Source: Bradyrhizobium sp. 1(2017) (GTDB lineage Bacteria > Pseudomonadota > Alphaproteobacteria > Rhizobiales > Xanthobacteraceae). From it: 64,000 bases of DNA. The stretch lies in NCBI RefSeq assembly GCF_011602485.2, contig NZ_CP050022.2:372001-436000 (forward strand), written 5' to 3'. The stretch's first letter is position 1; every line of letters starts with the position of its first letter. Below, in pieces: positions 1 to 8,621 of this stretch. A program made the translations under genes and the position numbers. The notes beneath the pieces were generated by a model, which worked only from the letters and a program-made list of their open reading frames with translations, was not told the origin of the DNA and made no database searches.

Positions 1-484
1 CCGGCAACAGCCGGACGCAGGCGTCGATCAGGGCCAGCGCGGCGATTTCACCCCCGGACAGGACGTAATCGCCGATCGAGACCTCCTCCAGGCCGCGCCC
101 GTCGATCACCCGCTGGTCCACCCCCTCGAACCGCCCGCAGACGATCAGGGGGCCGGGGCCCTTGGCGAGCTCGGCGACGCGGGCCTGGGTCAATGGCCGA
201 CCGCGCGGGCTCATCAGCAAACGAGGCCGGTCCGGACCGGCCTCGGCGGCATCGATCGCCGCGGCCAGCACATCCGCCCGCAGCACCATGCCCGGCCCGC
301 CGCCCGCGGGGGTGTCGTCGACACTGCGGTGGCGGTCGGTGGCGGAAGCCCTGATATCGCGAGCCTCGATCTCCCAGATGCCGGCGGCAAGCGCCCGGCC
401 GGCGAGGCTCACGCCCAGCGGCCCCGGAAACATCTCCGGAAACAGCGTCAGCACCGTCGCGCGCCAGGGGGATGGATTGGTCAT
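1..484 (-). CDS. trmD: tRNA (guanine-N1)-methyltransferase TrmD, 3' part cut off by window edge
   Basis: TrmD is a SPOUT-class enzyme that methylates G37 of tRNAs with S-adenosylmethionine and prevents +1 frameshifting. The first 161 codons are visible, starting at an ATG at 484-482 ([19 protein letters not shown]). The family signatures [10 protein letters not shown] and [11 protein letters not shown], which form the trefoil knot and SAM site, are clear near residues 115 and 140. The rest lies left of the window. It is the last visible gene of the conserved cluster ffh-rpsP-rimM-trmD. A REP-like palindrome pair (499-630) separates it from rimM. Confidence 0.96.
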   Translation of the reverse strand, partial: MTNPSPWRATVLTLFPEMFPGPLGVSLAGRALAAGIWEIEARDIRASATDRHRSVDDTPAGGGPGMVLRADVLAAAIDAAEAGPDRPRLLMSPRGRPLTQARVAELAKGPGPLIVCGRFEGVDQRVIDGRGLEEVSIGDYVLSGGEIAALALIDACVRLLP

Positions 485-498
485 TGGATCCCGATCTC

Positions 499-630
499 GT
501 CGTCCCGGGGCGCGCGGAGCGCGAGCCCGGGACCCATAACCACCGCAGTCAATTTTGCGACGATTGGAGCTACCAGCTTAGCTAAAAACCACGGCTTGTG
601 GTTATGGGTCCCCGCCTTCGCGGGGACGAC
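499..630. repeat. REP-like inverted pair between trmD and rimM
   Basis: Two copies of a GC-rich palindromic unit face each other. The left copy (499-543) ends in gacccataaccac. The right copy (598-630) reads gtggttatgggtccc... and ends in ggggacgac. The same family occurs at 4542-4682 and 8596-9842. The spacer around 545-575 (cagtcaattttgcgacga) resembles that of the 9.7-kb copy (gcagtttggcgacga), so the pair probably moves as one REPIN-like unit. The right half overlaps the 3' end of rimM. Confidence 0.8.
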
Positions 631-1159
631 CCGTGGATAGGGCTTCTTGCTCGTCCTCCCCCTCAACCTCCTGCGGCAGCGCGATCACCACGCGGCCGCC
701 GGCAATGTCGACCTCCGGCACCACCGCGTTGGAGAACGGCAGCAGCAGCGTCGCACCCTTGGGTGGCGCGATCTCGATGATGTCGCCGGCGCCGAAATTG
801 TGGATTGCGAGCACGCGGCCGAGCGCGTCGCCGTCGGTGGTGACGGCGGCGAGCCCGATCAGGTCGGTGTGGTAATACTCGTCCGCGTCGGTCGCGGGCA
901 GTTTTTCGCGCGGGACGTAGAGCTCGATGCCGTTGAGACGCTCGGCCTCATCGCGGGTCGTGACGCCCTTGAACGTCGCGACCAGATGGTCTTTGGCCTC
1001 GCGCGCCGTTGCGACCTCGAACTGGCGCTTGCCGTCCTTGGCGAGAAGCGGACCGTAGCGCCTGACGGCAAAGGGATCTTCGGTGAAGGTCCACAATTTG
1101 ACCGCGCCGCGCACCCCATGCGCGGCGCCGATCCGCGCGACGCAGACCAGCGCCGACAT
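602..1159 (-). CDS. rimM: ribosome maturation factor RimM
   Basis: RimM binds ribosomal protein S19 and helps assemble the 30S head. The 185-residue product has the N-terminal RimM barrel with [17 protein letters not shown] near residues 7-23, and a C-terminal PRC-barrel half (YYHTDLIGL near 92, GAGDIIEI near 123). It sits 9 bp downstream of rpsP in the ffh-rpsP-rimM-trmD cluster. The last ten codons ([11 protein letters not shown] region) and the TAA stop lie inside a REP-like palindrome, so the C-terminal tail has been replaced or extended by repeat DNA. Confidence 0.96.
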   Translation of the reverse strand: MSALVCVARIGAAHGVRGAVKLWTFTEDPFAVRRYGPLLAKDGKRQFEVATAREAKDHLVATFKGVTTRDEAERLNGIELYVPREKLPATDADEYYHTDLIGLAAVTTDGDALGRVLAIHNFGAGDIIEIAPPKGATLLLPFSNAVVPEVDIAGGRVVIALPQEVEGEDEQEALSTGRPREGGDP

Positions 1160-1168
1160 GATCTAGCC

Positions 1169-1501
1169 TTAGCCCTTGGCGGCGGCTTCGGCCTGCGCCT
1201 TGCGCTCCTTGCGCGGCACGGCCTTCTCGGGGTTGTTGCGCGCTTCGCGCTTCTTGACGCCGGCGGCGTCGAGGAAACGCGACACGCGATCCGACGGCTG
1301 CGCGCCCTTGGCGAGCCAGGCCTTCACCTTCTCCATGTCGAGCTTCAGGCGGGTCTCGTTGTCCTTCGGCAGCAGCGGGTTGAAATAGCCGAGACGCTCG
1401 ATGAAGCGGCCATCGCGGGGGAAGCGCGAATCGGCGACGACGACGTGATAGACGGGACGCTTCTTGGTGCCTGCGCGGGCGAGGCGGATAACGACGGACA
1501 T
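1169..1501 (-). CDS. rpsP: 30S ribosomal protein S16
   Basis: S16 is a small-subunit protein that binds 16S rRNA early in assembly. The 110-residue product starts [19 protein letters not shown], the invariant S16 N-terminus, followed by [22 protein letters not shown]. The C-terminus is a Lys/Ala/Glu-rich tail, as is usual in alphaproteobacteria, which makes it longer than the E. coli protein (82 residues). The start codon follows GGAGAACTGA-type purines (reverse strand of 1502-1512). It is cotranscribed with rimM and trmD by position. Confidence 0.98.
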   Translation of the reverse strand: MSVVIRLARAGTKKRPVYHVVVADSRFPRDGRFIERLGYFNPLLPKDNETRLKLDMEKVKAWLAKGAQPSDRVSRFLDAAGVKKREARNNPEKAVPRKERKAQAEAAAKG

Positions 1502-1586
1502 TCAGTTCTCCTTCAAAGTACGTTTTGTTCGGTTGATTGGTATTCCGCGTCACGCGAGACCGGTGCGATCCCGTGCGACGAATTCC

Positions 1587-3137
1587 TCATTTCTTCTTGC
1601 CCGGGAAACCGCCGAGGCCCGGCAGCGTCGGCTTGCCGCTCAGCCCGGTCAGTCCAGGAAGATTGGGCAGACCTTGGCGCAAGCCGGCGGGCAGATCCTT
1701 CGGCAGGTTCGGCAGGCCTTGTCCGCCGCCGCCGCTCTGCATCTTCTCCTGCATCGCCTTCATCTCTTCGGGAGACGGCATCTTCATGCCGCCGCCAAAG
1801 CCCATAGCCTGCGCGATGCCGGCGAGCGGGCCGCGCTTGCCCGAGCCCATGGCCTTCATCACGTCGGCCATGTTCCGGTGCATCTTCAGGAGCTTGTTGA
1901 CGTGCTCGACGCTCTGGCCGGAACCTGCGGCGATGCGCTTCTTGCGGCTGGCCTTGAGCAGGTCCGGATGACGGCGCTCGTCGCGCGTCATGGAATCGAT
2001 GATCGCGACCTGGCGCTTCAGGATCTTGTCGTCGATGCCGGCGGCGGCGATCTGGTTCTTCATCTTGGAGATGCCGGGCATCATGCCCATCAGGCCGCTG
2101 ATGCCGCCCATGTTCGACATCTGCAACAGCTGCTCGCGCATGTCGTTGAGGTCGAACTGACCCTTGCGCATGCGCTCGGCGGTGCGCGCGGCCTTCTCGG
2201 CGTCGATGTTGGCGGCGGCGCGCTCGACCAGCGACACCACGTCGCCCATGCCGAGAATGCGACCGGCTATACGGTCGGGGTGGAAATCTTCCAGCGCATC
2301 GGTCTTTTCGCCGGTGCCGATCAGCTTGATCGGCTTGCCGGTGACCGCGCGCATCGACAGCGCGGCGCCGCCGCGGCCGTCGCCGTCGACGCGGGTCAGC
2401 ACGATGCCGGTGAGGCCGACGCGTTGATCGAACGAGCGTGCGAGGTTCACCGCGTCCTGGCCGGTGAGGCTGTCGGCGACCAGCAGCACTTCATGCGGGT
2501 TCGCCGCAGCTTTGATTGCCGCAGCTTCCGCCATCATCTCTTCGTCGAGCGTGGTGCGGCCGGCGGTGTCGAGCAGCACGATGTCGTAGCCGCCGAGCTT
2601 GCCGGCTTCGAGCGCGCGCTTCGCGATCTGCGGCGGCTGCTGGCCTGCAACGATGGGGAGCGTTGGAATGTCGAGATCGCGGCCGAGCACGGCCAGCTGC
2701 TCCATCGCCGCCGGACGATAGACGTCGAGCGAGGCCATCAGCACCTTGCGCTTGTCGCGCTGGACCAGGCGGCGGGCGAGCTTCGCGGTGGTGGTGGTCT
2801 TACCGGAGCCTTGCAGACCGACCATCATGATCGGCACCGGCGGCACCGAATTGACGTCGATGGTCTGGCCTTCGGCGCCGAGCGTGTTGATCAGCTCGTC
2901 ATGGACGATCTTGACCACCATCTGGCCGGGCGTGACCGACTTGACGACGGTGGCGCCGATCGCCTGCTCGCGGACGCGCTCGGTGAAGCTGCGCACCACT
3001 TCGAGCGCGACGTCGGCTTCGAGCAGCGCGCGGCGCACCTCGCGCATCGCAGCGTCGACGTCCTTTTCGGTCAGCGCGCCGCGCCCCGTCAGACGATCGA
3101 GAATGCCACCAAGCCGTTCCGACAGATTGTCGAACAA
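1587..3137 (-). CDS. ffh: signal recognition particle protein Ffh (SRP54)
   Basis: Ffh is the GTPase subunit of the SRP. It binds 4.5S RNA and the signal sequences of nascent membrane proteins and docks with FtsY (encoded at 11871-12815). The 516-residue product shows an N domain, the G domain with P-loop GLQGSGKTTT at about 107-116, DTAGR near 191 and TRVDGDGRGG near 249, then a Met-rich M domain from about 300 (GGISGLMGMMPG). A Gly/Leu/Pro-rich tail ends in KKK. It heads the ffh-rpsP-rimM-trmD cluster, 85 bp upstream of rpsP. Confidence 0.98.
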   Translation of the reverse strand: MFDNLSERLGGILDRLTGRGALTEKDVDAAMREVRRALLEADVALEVVRSFTERVREQAIGATVVKSVTPGQMVVKIVHDELINTLGAEGQTIDVNSVPPVPIMMVGLQGSGKTTTTAKLARRLVQRDKRKVLMASLDVYRPAAMEQLAVLGRDLDIPTLPIVAGQQPPQIAKRALEAGKLGGYDIVLLDTAGRTTLDEEMMAEAAAIKAAANPHEVLLVADSLTGQDAVNLARSFDQRVGLTGIVLTRVDGDGRGGAALSMRAVTGKPIKLIGTGEKTDALEDFHPDRIAGRILGMGDVVSLVERAAANIDAEKAARTAERMRKGQFDLNDMREQLLQMSNMGGISGLMGMMPGISKMKNQIAAAGIDDKILKRQVAIIDSMTRDERRHPDLLKASRKKRIAAGSGQSVEHVNKLLKMHRNMADVMKAMGSGKRGPLAGIAQAMGFGGGMKMPSPEEMKAMQEKMQSGGGGQGLPNLPKDLPAGLRQGLPNLPGLTGLSGKPTLPGLGGFPGKKK

Positions 3138-3421
3138 TGCCGTTGTCCTTGTCCTGCTCGCCAGAAAGGCGATCTTCCAAACACCTTTACGCCCGAGGGC
3201 GCACAGCGCTGTCGGGCGTTGGCCTCCGGCCTCCAGGGCCAGTCGGCGGGTCGAAAAGAAAGCCTTTCCGAGAAAGTGGCGGGGTTAAACGCCGCTCACG
3301 CCCAAAAGTCAAGGAAAGTTAGGGTGCCGCGGCGGCCCTGCCAGGGCAAAGCCCTGAAAACATGGGATTTTTGCAGGCTGGTTCCTTTTCCCCGGGTTCC
3401 ACCCATATTGGAGGTCATGAC

Positions 3422-4516
3422 CTGCCTCCGCTACCATCGCTGAAGACCGCCGTGCCGATCACCCGCCGCCGCTTGTTCGGACTGCTTGCCGGGGCCGGCG
3501 CCTTGGTCGGCGTGTCCTCCCTCTGGATATCTCGCATGAAAACCTATGACGGCCCCGTCTCCGACCATTTCGACGGCCTGCACTTCTTCGATCCAGATGG
3601 GGCACCCCCACGATCGCTTGGCGAGGTGCTGCGTTGGCAATTGGGCGGCCGGGGACAGCGCGCCGCCTGGCCCGACTGGGCGCCCAGCCCCCATGCCGAT
3701 ACTCCGCCGGCGCGTGTCGATGGCGACAAGGTGCGGCTCTCCTTCGTCGGCCATGCCAGCTGGCTGATCCAGACCGGCGGCCTCAATATCCTGGTCGATC
3801 CCGTCTGGTCGACGCGGGTCTCGCCGGTCGCCTGGGCAGGACCGAAGCGGCACAACGATCCCGGCATCGCCTTCGAGAAGCTGCCGCAGATCGACGTCGT
3901 GCTGGTGTCGCACGGCCATTACGATCATCTCGACATCGCGACGCTGTCGCGGCTCACCAAGAATTTTGCCCCGCGCGTGGTGACCCCGCTCGGCAACGAC
4001 GTCACGATCCGCAGCTGGGATTCCACGATCAAGGTGGAGGCGTTCGACTGGCACGACCGCGTCGAGCTCGGCGGCGGCATCGCCGTGCATCTGGTCCCGA
4101 CAAGGCACTGGACGGCGCGCGGCATGTTCGATCGCAACAAGGCGCTGTGGGCGAGCTTTGTGCTGGAGACGCCTGCGGGGAAAATCTACATCGTCTGCGA
4201 TTCCGGCTATGGCGACGGCAGGCATTTTCGTCGGGTCGCCGAGAAGCACGGGCCGCTACGCATGGCGATCCTGCCCATCGGTGCCTATGAGCCGCGCTGG
4301 TTCATGCGCGACCAGCACATGAATCCGGAAGATGCCGTGAAGGCGTTGGGCGATTGCGGCGCGCAGGAAGCGCTCGGGCATCACCACGGCACGTTCCAGC
4401 TCACGGACGAGGCGATCGATGCGCCGGCGAGGGAGCTGGTCACTGCGCTGGACGCGGCGAAGATTCCGCAGGAGCGGTTCGTGGCGATGCAGCCGGGGCA
4501 GGTGGTGGAGATCTAG
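3422..4516 (+). CDS. exported metallo-beta-lactamase-fold hydrolase (NAPE-PLD/UlaG-like)
   Basis: A metal-dependent hydrolase of the metallo-beta-lactamase superfamily. The metal motif SHGHYDHLD and the preceding LVDPVWSTRVSP resemble the NAPE-phospholipase D/UlaG branch; the substrate is unknown. ITRRRLFGLLAGAGALVG at the N-terminus looks like a Tat-type or uncleaved signal. Start choice is uncertain. A good Shine-Dalgarno GGAGG at 3410-3414 is 7 nt before an in-frame CTG at 3422, used here. GTG at 3452 and ATG at 3362 are the conventional alternatives. It diverges from ffh and stands alone. Confidence 0.85.
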   Translation: MPPLPSLKTAVPITRRRLFGLLAGAGALVGVSSLWISRMKTYDGPVSDHFDGLHFFDPDGAPPRSLGEVLRWQLGGRGQRAAWPDWAPSPHADTPPARVDGDKVRLSFVGHASWLIQTGGLNILVDPVWSTRVSPVAWAGPKRHNDPGIAFEKLPQIDVVLVSHGHYDHLDIATLSRLTKNFAPRVVTPLGNDVTIRSWDSTIKVEAFDWHDRVELGGGIAVHLVPTRHWTARGMFDRNKALWASFVLETPAGKIYIVCDSGYGDGRHFRRVAEKHGPLRMAILPIGAYEPRWFMRDQHMNPEDAVKALGDCGAQEALGHHHGTFQLTDEAIDAPARELVTALDAAKIPQERFVAMQPGQVVEI

Positions 4517-4541
4517 CGGATATCTCGCATCATTCTCCGCT

Positions 4542-4682
4542 GTCGTCCCGGCGAAGGCCGGGACCCATACCGCGTGACCTATCGGAGATAATTCGATGGC
4601 AGTACCGCGCGGCGATAGGCAACTGCGAGTCTTCGCCAAATCACTTGCTGTGGGGATGGGTCCGGCCTTCGCCGGGACGACA
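4542..4682. repeat. REP-like inverted pair downstream of the MBL hydrolase
   Basis: Left unit gtcgtcccggcgaaggccgg plus gacccataccgcg (4542-4574) and right unit atgggtcc plus ggccttcgccgggacgac (4656-4681) form an inverted pair. The left unit contains ggccgggaccca (4556-4567), identical to the sequence into which the IS110 element at 8.6 kb inserted. It is therefore a perfect unoccupied target. The pair fills the gap between two convergent genes. Confidence 0.8.
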
Positions 4683-4719
4683 CCGCCGTTGTTGTGGCCG
4701 TGTGCCTTCACGATGCAGG

Positions 4720-5445
4720 CTACTGCGCCGGCTTGATCGCCCAGCTCACATTCACCGTCACGGACAGCGTTTCCTCGCCGGGCGCGACTGCGGCCTGCGG
4801 GGCTGCGGCCATCGGCGTTGCCATGCGGCCCTTGAACAGCGGCACCGGGCCGCCGCCCTCGGTGACGCTGAGCGGCGCACCCAGCGTGACGCCGGCAGCT
4901 CTGGCATAGACTTCCGCCTTGCGCCGCGCATCGGCGATCGCCTGCTCGCGCGCGTCGTCGAGCAGCTTCGAGGCCTGCGTCACCTCGAAGGAGATGTTGC
5001 CGATGTCGTTGGCGCCGGCGCCGACCAGCGTGTCGATGATGCCGGCGACCTTGGTCACGTCGCGAATCTTCACGGTGACGCGGTTGGAGGCGCGGAAGCC
5101 GACCACCGGGGATGCGCCGGTGGATTTGTTCTGGCCGTATTGCGGCTGCAGCGACAGGCGCGAGGTCTGATAGTCCTTCTCGGCAATGCCGGCGCCCTTC
5201 AGCGCCAGCAGCACCCTGCCCATGGCCGCATTGTTGGCGTCGGACGCTTCCTTCGCCGTCTTGGCGTCGTTGGCGACGCCGGCGTCGATCTGCGCGAGAT
5301 CGGGGGCAGCGGACACGCTGGCTTCGCCGCTCACCGAAATGGCGGACGGAAAATCGTCGGCGCGTGCGGGGACCATCAGCAGGATGGTGGCGAGGACGGC
5401 AGAAAGGGACGTCAAAAGAACGGCAGGCTGTTTCATGATACTCAC
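4720..5445 (-). CDS. SIMPL domain (DUF541) exported protein
   Basis: A 241-residue protein with a signal peptide ending near PARADD, followed by a SIMPL/DUF541 domain (ISVSGEASVSAAPDLAQID, then YQTSRLSLQPQY). The family includes periplasmic and outer-membrane proteins such as E. coli YggE and BP26/OMP28 of Brucella; its biochemical role is not settled. The GTG start overlaps the stop of the upstream gene (GTGA, 5442-5445), so the two are translationally coupled. ATG at 5436 (MKQPAVLL) is an alternative start. Confidence 0.9.
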   Translation of the reverse strand: MSIMKQPAVLLTSLSAVLATILLMVPARADDFPSAISVSGEASVSAAPDLAQIDAGVANDAKTAKEASDANNAAMGRVLLALKGAGIAEKDYQTSRLSLQPQYGQNKSTGASPVVGFRASNRVTVKIRDVTKVAGIIDTLVGAGANDIGNISFEVTQASKLLDDAREQAIADARRKAEVYARAAGVTLGAPLSVTEGGGPVPLFKGRMATPMAAAPQAAVAPGEETLSVTVNVSWAIKPAQ

Positions 5446-6209
5446 TTCAGCGGCACGAAAACATTGATCACGAGCTTGTCCTCGGCCGTCTTCAGGGGAT
5501 CGGTGAGGTACTCCTCGATGAAGGTATCCTTGGCTTCCAGTCTCTTGTCGTCGAGGTGATTGGTGATCGCCTCATAGGTGTTGTCCATGTTGTCGTAGGA
5601 ACCGCGATGGACGAATTTCAGCGCCTTGCCCTCCGGCGACTTGCCCATGCTCATGTCCTTGGCAAGGTTCTTCGGGTCCTGGTCGACCGGGATCTCGGCG
5701 AGGAAGGTGAATCCGGTGTCGTCGGTGGAGGTGTAGACGATCATCGAATTGCCGGCGTGCTTGATGCCCTGCTTGTCCAGGAGCGTGTTCAGCGCCTTGA
5801 AGGCGTCGACCAGCGTGTCGAAGGCCGAGTCCCAATTGGCAGTGCCCTTGACCATCACGACCTTCCTGGGCTCGAGCGTGGTCTCGAGGCCAAAGGGATC
5901 CGCCGTCTGCACTGGGGCGGGCGTGGCGGCCGCCGCGGGCGGAGGTGCCGCCGGGCTCGGTGAGGCGCTGGCGGCGGGCGAGGGGGTTGCCGCAGGTGCG
6001 GGTGAGGCGCTGGCCGCCGGCGAGGGCGTCGCCACCGGCGCCGGCGAAGCACTCGCGGCCGGGGCCGGCGAGGCCGACGGGACGGGCGCGGGACTGGCCG
6101 ATGCGGCGGGCGCCGGGCTCGGGCTTTGCGCCTGCGCCGCAGACAGACCAAATGACATGGTCGCTGCCGGGATCAGCGCGGCCAGAGCGAGATGACGAAA
6201 CCTGATCAT
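5442..6209 (-). CDS. exported GyrI-like (AraC effector-binding fold) protein with Ser/Ala/Pro repeat linker
   Basis: The 255-residue product has a signal peptide (LAALIPAATMSFGLSAAQAQ), then about 85 residues of near-perfect SPAPAAS-type repeats. A C-terminal domain (about 110-255) resembles the GyrI/SOUL-like small-molecule binding fold (RKVVMVKGTANWDSAFDTLV, then FVHRGSYDNMDNTYEAI). Start ATG 6209 is chosen because GGGGAGA precedes it; the frame stays open to a TTG at 6248. It is coupled to the SIMPL gene by a stop/start overlap. The linker suggests the domain is held away from a surface such as the cell wall; the ligand is unknown. Confidence 0.82.
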   Translation of the reverse strand: MIRFRHLALAALIPAATMSFGLSAAQAQSPSPAPAASASPAPVPSASPAPAASASPAPVATPSPAASASPAPAATPSPAASASPSPAAPPPAAAATPAPVQTADPFGLETTLEPRKVVMVKGTANWDSAFDTLVDAFKALNTLLDKQGIKHAGNSMIVYTSTDDTGFTFLAEIPVDQDPKNLAKDMSMGKSPEGKALKFVHRGSYDNMDNTYEAITNHLDDKRLEAKDTFIEEYLTDPLKTAEDKLVINVFVPLK

Positions 6210-6435
6210 TCTATTCTCCCCAAGACCTTTGGGCACCTTGCCCACCAAGGCCTAAATCCTGCTCAGCGCCCGGCCGCGCCTCCCGGTTCGCGCAAACGCC
6301 GCCGTTCTAACACGCGAGCGCCAAATTCGTCCCATGACAGATGCGTCATGGGCGGCCTTCTGGGCGCTCCGGAGCAAACCGCTGGCCAAGCCGGCAAGGA
6401 TCGCCATATAAGACGGGCGAAATTCGGGAATTTTC

Positions 6436-7311
6436 ATGAGCGCGCTGGCCAACCACGCATTTGCCAAGATGAACGGCATCGGCAACGAGATCGTCGTTGT
6501 CGACATGCGCGATTCCGCGGCAAAAGTGACGCCGGACGACGCCCGCGCGGTGGCGTCCGCGAATGGCGGGGTGGCTTACGACCAGCTCATGGTGCTGCAG
6601 AAGCCGCGGCTGGACGGCACCGAGGCCTTCATCCGCATCTACAACAATGACGGCTCCGAAGCCGGCGCCTGCGGCAACGGCATGCGCTGCGTCGTGCGGC
6701 GCATCTTCGAGAAGAGCGGGCAGAGCACGGCAACGTTCGAGACCGCGGCCGGCTTGCTCAATGCCTGGCAGGGCCCGGCGCCCGATCTCTACACCGTCGA
6801 TATGGGTGTGCCGAAGTTCGGCTGGCAGGACATTCCGCTGGCTGAGGAGTTTCGCGATACCCGCTACATCGAACTGCAGATCGGGCCGATCGACAAGCCG
6901 ATCCTGCATTCGCCCTCCGTGGTGAGTATGGGCAATCCGCACGCGGTGTTCTGGGTCGACGACGTCAACGCCTATGATCTCGAGCGCTTTGGTCCGCTCC
7001 TGGAGAATCATCCGATCTTCCCCGAACGCGCCAACATCACGCTCGCTCATGTCGTCGATCGCGATCACATCACGATCCGCACCTGGGAGCGCGGCGCCGG
7101 TCTCACCAAGGCCTGTGGTTCGGCGGCCTGTGCCACGGCGGTCGCCGCGGCGCGGCTGAAGCGCACCGAGCGCAAGGTCGAGATCACGCTGCCGGGCGGC
7201 AAGCTCGGCATCGAATGGCGGGAGCGCGACGACCACGTGCTGATGACGGGCACTGCGACCTTCGAATATGAGGCCACCTTCGATCCGGCGCTGTTCGCGC
7301 CGGTTGGCTGA
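6436..7311 (+). CDS. dapF: diaminopimelate epimerase
   Basis: DapF converts LL- to meso-diaminopimelate for lysine and peptidoglycan synthesis. The 291-residue product carries both catalytic cysteine motifs: GACGNGMRC (Cys79) and ACGSAACAT in the C-terminal half, as well as [10 protein letters not shown] at the N-terminus and SMGNPHAVF in the middle. Length is normal for the family. Its TGA overlaps the ATG of mtaB (TGATG at 7309-7313), so the two genes are coupled. Confidence 0.97.
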   Translation: MSALANHAFAKMNGIGNEIVVVDMRDSAAKVTPDDARAVASANGGVAYDQLMVLQKPRLDGTEAFIRIYNNDGSEAGACGNGMRCVVRRIFEKSGQSTATFETAAGLLNAWQGPAPDLYTVDMGVPKFGWQDIPLAEEFRDTRYIELQIGPIDKPILHSPSVVSMGNPHAVFWVDDVNAYDLERFGPLLENHPIFPERANITLAHVVDRDHITIRTWERGAGLTKACGSAACATAVAAARLKRTERKVEITLPGGKLGIEWRERDDHVLMTGTATFEYEATFDPALFAPVG

Positions 7312-8564
7312 TGGCCGTCGACATCGTCACCTTTGGCTGCCGCCTCAACGCCTTCGAGGCCGAGGTGATCCGCCGCGAGGCGGAGGGTGCGGGCCTGTCC
7401 GACACCATCGTCATCAACAGCTGCGCCGTCACCAATGAGGCGGTGGCGCAGGCGCGCCAGTCGATCCGCAAATTGAAGCGCGAGCGGCCGGAGGCGCGCA
7501 TCGTCGTCACCGGCTGCGCCGCGCAGACGCAAAGCGCGATGTTCGCCGGCATGGCCGAGGTCGACCGCGTCGTCGGCAATGACGACAAGATGCGGAGCGA
7601 AGCCTGGCGCGAGACGCGCGATGCCTTCGATCTCGGCGCCAGCGAAAAAATCGCCGTCAGCGACATCATGGCCGTGAAGGAGATGGCGCCGCATTTGATC
7701 GACGGCTTTGCGGCCGGCCTGCCGCGCGTGTTCGTGCAGGTGCAGAACGGTTGCGATCATCGCTGCACCTTCTGCATCATTCCGTTTGGCCGTGGCAATT
7801 CACGCTCGGTGCCGATGGGCGCCGTGGTCGAGCAGGTGCGGACGCTGGCCGCGCGCGGCCATTCCGAGATCGTGCTGACCGGCGTCGACCTCACCAGTTA
7901 CGGCACCGACCTGCCGGGCGCGCCGAAGCTCGGCATGTTGACGAAGCAGATCTTGCGGCATGTCCCTGAGCTGAAGCGCCTGCGCATTTCCTCGATCGAT
8001 TCGATCGAGGCGGACGACGACCTGCTCGATGCCATCGCCGGCGATGCGCGGCTGATGCCGCATCTTCATCTGTCGCTGCAGTCCGGCGACGACTTGATCC
8101 TGAAGCGCATGAAGCGTCGGCATTCGCGGCGCGATGCCATCGCGTTCTGCGATCAGGTGCGCCGGCTGCGCCCGGACATCGCCTTCGGCGCCGACATCAT
8201 CGCGGGCTTCCCGACCGAGACGGAGGAGATGTTCTCGCGCTCGCTCGATCTCGTGGAAGAATGCGGCCTCACCTTCCTGCACGTCTTCCCCTATTCTCCA
8301 CGGCCGGGCACGCCGGCCGCGAAAATGCCGCAGGTCGCGGGCGGCGCGATCAAGGACCGCGCGAAGCGGTTGCGCGCATCCGGCGAAGCGGCTCTGCGGC
8401 AGCGGCTGCAAGCCGAGATCGGCGCAACGCGCGATGTGCTGATCGAGGGCGAAGGGCAGGGGCGGACAGAGCATTATCTGCCGGTGGCGATTGCGGGCGC
8501 GCGCGTGGGCAGCGTGGTGCCGCTGAGGATCGCCGGTAGCGATGGCGAGCGGCTGACCACGTAA
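7311..8564 (+). CDS. mtaB: tRNA t6A37 methylthiotransferase MtaB
   Basis: MtaB is a radical-SAM enzyme that adds a methylthio group to t6A37 of tRNAs reading ANN codons. The 417-residue product has an N-terminal UPF0004 domain (TFGCRLNAFEAEV, NSCAVTNEA, TGCAAQTQ, with the three cluster cysteines) and the radical-SAM motif CDHRCTFCIIP near residue 146, followed by GADIIAGFPTET. The C-terminal TRAM region is short. It overlaps dapF by one base. In many alphaproteobacteria mtaB lies between dapF and ftsY; here the IS and two genes intervene. Confidence 0.94.
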   Translation: MAVDIVTFGCRLNAFEAEVIRREAEGAGLSDTIVINSCAVTNEAVAQARQSIRKLKRERPEARIVVTGCAAQTQSAMFAGMAEVDRVVGNDDKMRSEAWRETRDAFDLGASEKIAVSDIMAVKEMAPHLIDGFAAGLPRVFVQVQNGCDHRCTFCIIPFGRGNSRSVPMGAVVEQVRTLAARGHSEIVLTGVDLTSYGTDLPGAPKLGMLTKQILRHVPELKRLRISSIDSIEADDDLLDAIAGDARLMPHLHLSLQSGDDLILKRMKRRHSRRDAIAFCDQVRRLRPDIAFGADIIAGFPTETEEMFSRSLDLVEECGLTFLHVFPYSPRPGTPAAKMPQVAGGAIKDRAKRLRASGEAALRQRLQAEIGATRDVLIEGEGQGRTEHYLPVAIAGARVGSVVPLRIAGSDGERLTT

Positions 8565-8621
8565 TCTGCCGTCATTCCACAACTGCATCCCCAACGTCGT
8601 CCCGGCGAAGGCCGGCAACTG

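Noticed and set aside
1464..3443. 659-codon open frame antisense to ffh
   Set aside because: Same antisense composition effect; ffh has all SRP GTPase motifs.
3417..3443. 8-codon ORF (MTCLRYHR) before the MBL hydrolase as a regulatory leader peptide
   Set aside because: GGAGG is only 2 nt from its ATG, too close for normal initiation, and there are no rare or repeated codons suggesting attenuation. The alternative start reading is reported instead.
5930..6130. Short tandem DNA repeats resembling a CRISPR or minisatellite
   Set aside because: The repeats are in frame, vary at third positions and encode SPAPAAS units of an exported protein; there are no spacers.
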